Assembly (NCBI GenBank): GCA_003453695.1 | Contig: DMNK01000018.1 | Coordinates: forward strand, 1-6,230 | Reading direction: 5' to 3' | Source of the DNA: Acidimicrobiaceae bacterium | GTDB lineage: Bacteria; Actinomycetota; Acidimicrobiia; Acidimicrobiales; UBA8190 | Length of the DNA: 6,230 bases | Part shown: piece after piece, positions 5,354 to 6,230 of the stretch | Layout of the letters: each line of letters begins with the position of its first letter | How positions within the stretch are numbered: the first letter of the stretch is position 1 | Position numbers and translations under genes: made by a program | Notes under the pieces: generated by a model | Database searches by the model: none | Told to the model about the DNA's origin: nothing | The model's input: only the letters and a program-made list of their open reading frames with translations

Positions 5354-5379
5354 CTGGCCGCCCGATAACACGCGGCCAG
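5354..5379. terminator. 8-bp hairpin after the SHOCT gene
   Basis: CTGGCCGC and GCGGCCAG pair perfectly around a 10-nt AT-richer loop, 5 bases past the TGA of the SHOCT gene. There is no T-run, as is common in high-GC genomes. It probably ends transcription of the SHOCT gene. The convergent CPBP gene ends at 5485, so the hairpin could also stop transcripts from the other side. Confidence 0.55.
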
Positions 5380-5484
5380 GGAGGTTGTCGCGCCCGATCG
5401 CAAGGTCGCGCTGCGCTACCTGGCTTTAGGGCCACTCGACCGAGATCACGCAGCGACGGCATACCCGTGCGGCTGTCCTGGGCG

Positions 5485-6186
5485 CTACCGGTATGTCACA
5501 ACGAAAAACGTCACGTCACTGGCATAGTGGAAGGCAGCCGTCAACCGGACGTTTCCCAGCCACCACCTCAATGCGCCGAGTCCGAGCCCGAACACAATGA
5601 GAGAGGGAATGGAGGACACCTGTTGAAGGTGGTAGATGCCCCAAAGCACGGCTGAGAGGACTGGGCCGCTCGGGCCGAGCCGCGGCTGGAGCCAGCCACG
5701 GAAGAAGCTCTCCTCAGCGAAGGCTGTCAGCGGGTATCGGACAAGCACCTCGGCCAGTAGCAGGCCGAGCCCAGCGCGGTGAACGGTCCCGTACACGCTC
5801 CCGGTCGTTGCCGACGAGCCCACCGTTAGCCACAAGGTGACTGATGCCAGGAGGACAACTACGAAGAGGGCTACAGGGAAAGCCGGTCTTGAAGCGCTGG
5901 CGTCTGAAGCAAACCCAGTGGCTCGGAGATCGAGGCTCCGACCCTCAAACTTCTTGAGGCCCCAAACCATGATGCCAATGGTGGCGAGCTTCCAGCCGAC
6001 CTCGCCCAACAGGTACCCCGTCGACGGAAAATAGGAGCCAGTGTCAACAGCAGCGCGATCCGCGCCCCAACCAATCGCCCCAGCGACCAAGGTCAAGCCC
6101 ATCGCAGCCAGAAGCGGTAGTCGCCGATCACCGTTCGGCCAGCACTGCGGAGCAATGAGGGCGACCAGCCCCCTCCCGCAATCCAT
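5485..6186 (-). CDS. CPBP family intramembrane glutamic endopeptidase
   Basis: This is a 233-residue polytopic membrane protein of the CPBP (CAAX protease and bacteriocin-processing, former Abi) family. It has about seven hydrophobic segments, near residues 24-41, 57-77, 101-122, 138-155, 172-190, 193-210 and 215-231. The three family motifs are in order. EExxxR is at Glu158-Glu159...Arg163 (FAEESFFRGWLQPRLG). The second motif is WGIYH, with His186 and Trp182 where Phe is more usual. The third is FHYASD, with His220 and Asp224 in the HxxxN/D pattern. The conserved Glu and His residues form the active site within the membrane. Members process prenylated or bacteriocin-type substrates or protect against bacteriocins; the substrate here is unknown, and no bacteriocin precursor is visible. 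The ATG at 6186 has only a weak AGAAG upstream. It converges on the SHOCT gene and need not be related to it. Confidence 0.9.
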   Translation of the reverse strand: MDCGRGLVALIAPQCWPNGDRRLPLLAAMGLTLVAGAIGWGADRAAVDTGSYFPSTGYLLGEVGWKLATIGIMVWGLKKFEGRSLDLRATGFASDASASRPAFPVALFVVVLLASVTLWLTVGSSATTGSVYGTVHRAGLGLLLAEVLVRYPLTAFAEESFFRGWLQPRLGPSGPVLSAVLWGIYHLQQVSSIPSLIVFGLGLGALRWWLGNVRLTAAFHYASDVTFFVVTYR

Positions 6187-6230
6187 TTTGGTGTCGCTTC
6201 TTGGCGCAGCAACCGAGCAACGGCGCCTAC

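Noticed and set aside
5238..5462. A short minus-strand open frame overlapping the SHOCT gene and its downstream hairpin
   Set aside because: It is antisense to a well-supported gene, has no ribosome site, and its composition is not protein-like.
5485..6186. A bacteriocin or Abi immunity locus around the CPBP protease
   Set aside because: No leader-type precursor peptide, ABC exporter or modification enzyme is visible nearby, and the SHOCT gene is convergent, so there is no locus-level support.

Overview
The window is GC-rich bacterial DNA, most likely from an actinobacterium-like organism. I infer this from the base composition, from GTG and strong GGAGG-type ribosome sites, and from the resemblance of several proteins to families I know best from Actinobacteriota. 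It holds no rRNA, tRNA or CRISPR array. It reads as a loosely packed accessory stretch: six complete genes, one gene cut by the left edge, and two clearly decayed genes.

Left part (1-1860). A minus-strand helix-turn-helix protein, probably the start of a transposase, is cut by the edge. It is followed by a minus-strand gene for a small secreted four-cysteine protein that I do not recognise. Next comes a minus-strand pseudogene of a P-loop (AAA/zeta-like) ATPase or kinase, broken by two 1-nt deletions and a stop and lacking a readable P-loop. The remaining 300 bases carry hairpins and dyads but no gene.

Middle (1862-4102). On the plus strand lie an intact alpha/beta hydrolase with a complete Ser-Asp-His triad and, behind its own likely promoter, a 98-residue protein resembling dimeric alpha-beta barrel proteins. 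Converging on them from the minus strand is a second pseudogene, similar to L-2-amino-thiazoline-4-carboxylate hydrolases. It can be rebuilt almost end to end across two nonsense codons and three single-base frameshifts. A strong 9-bp hairpin separates the convergent genes.

Right part (4259-6230). A minus-strand class III nucleotide cyclase is fused to a C-terminal YHS domain, a putative metal-binding module. It is divergently paired with a plus-strand one-helix membrane protein ending in a SHOCT domain. Their shared 157-bp upstream region holds a long stem-loop with a competing alternative pairing. A minus-strand CPBP intramembrane protease converges on the SHOCT gene.

The most interesting functional unit is the YHS-cyclase with its divergent SHOCT partner, which could tie metal or redox state to a cyclic nucleotide signal; that link is inference. 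The clustered gene decay beside a probable insertion sequence suggests an eroding acquired region, unless the indels are assembly errors.
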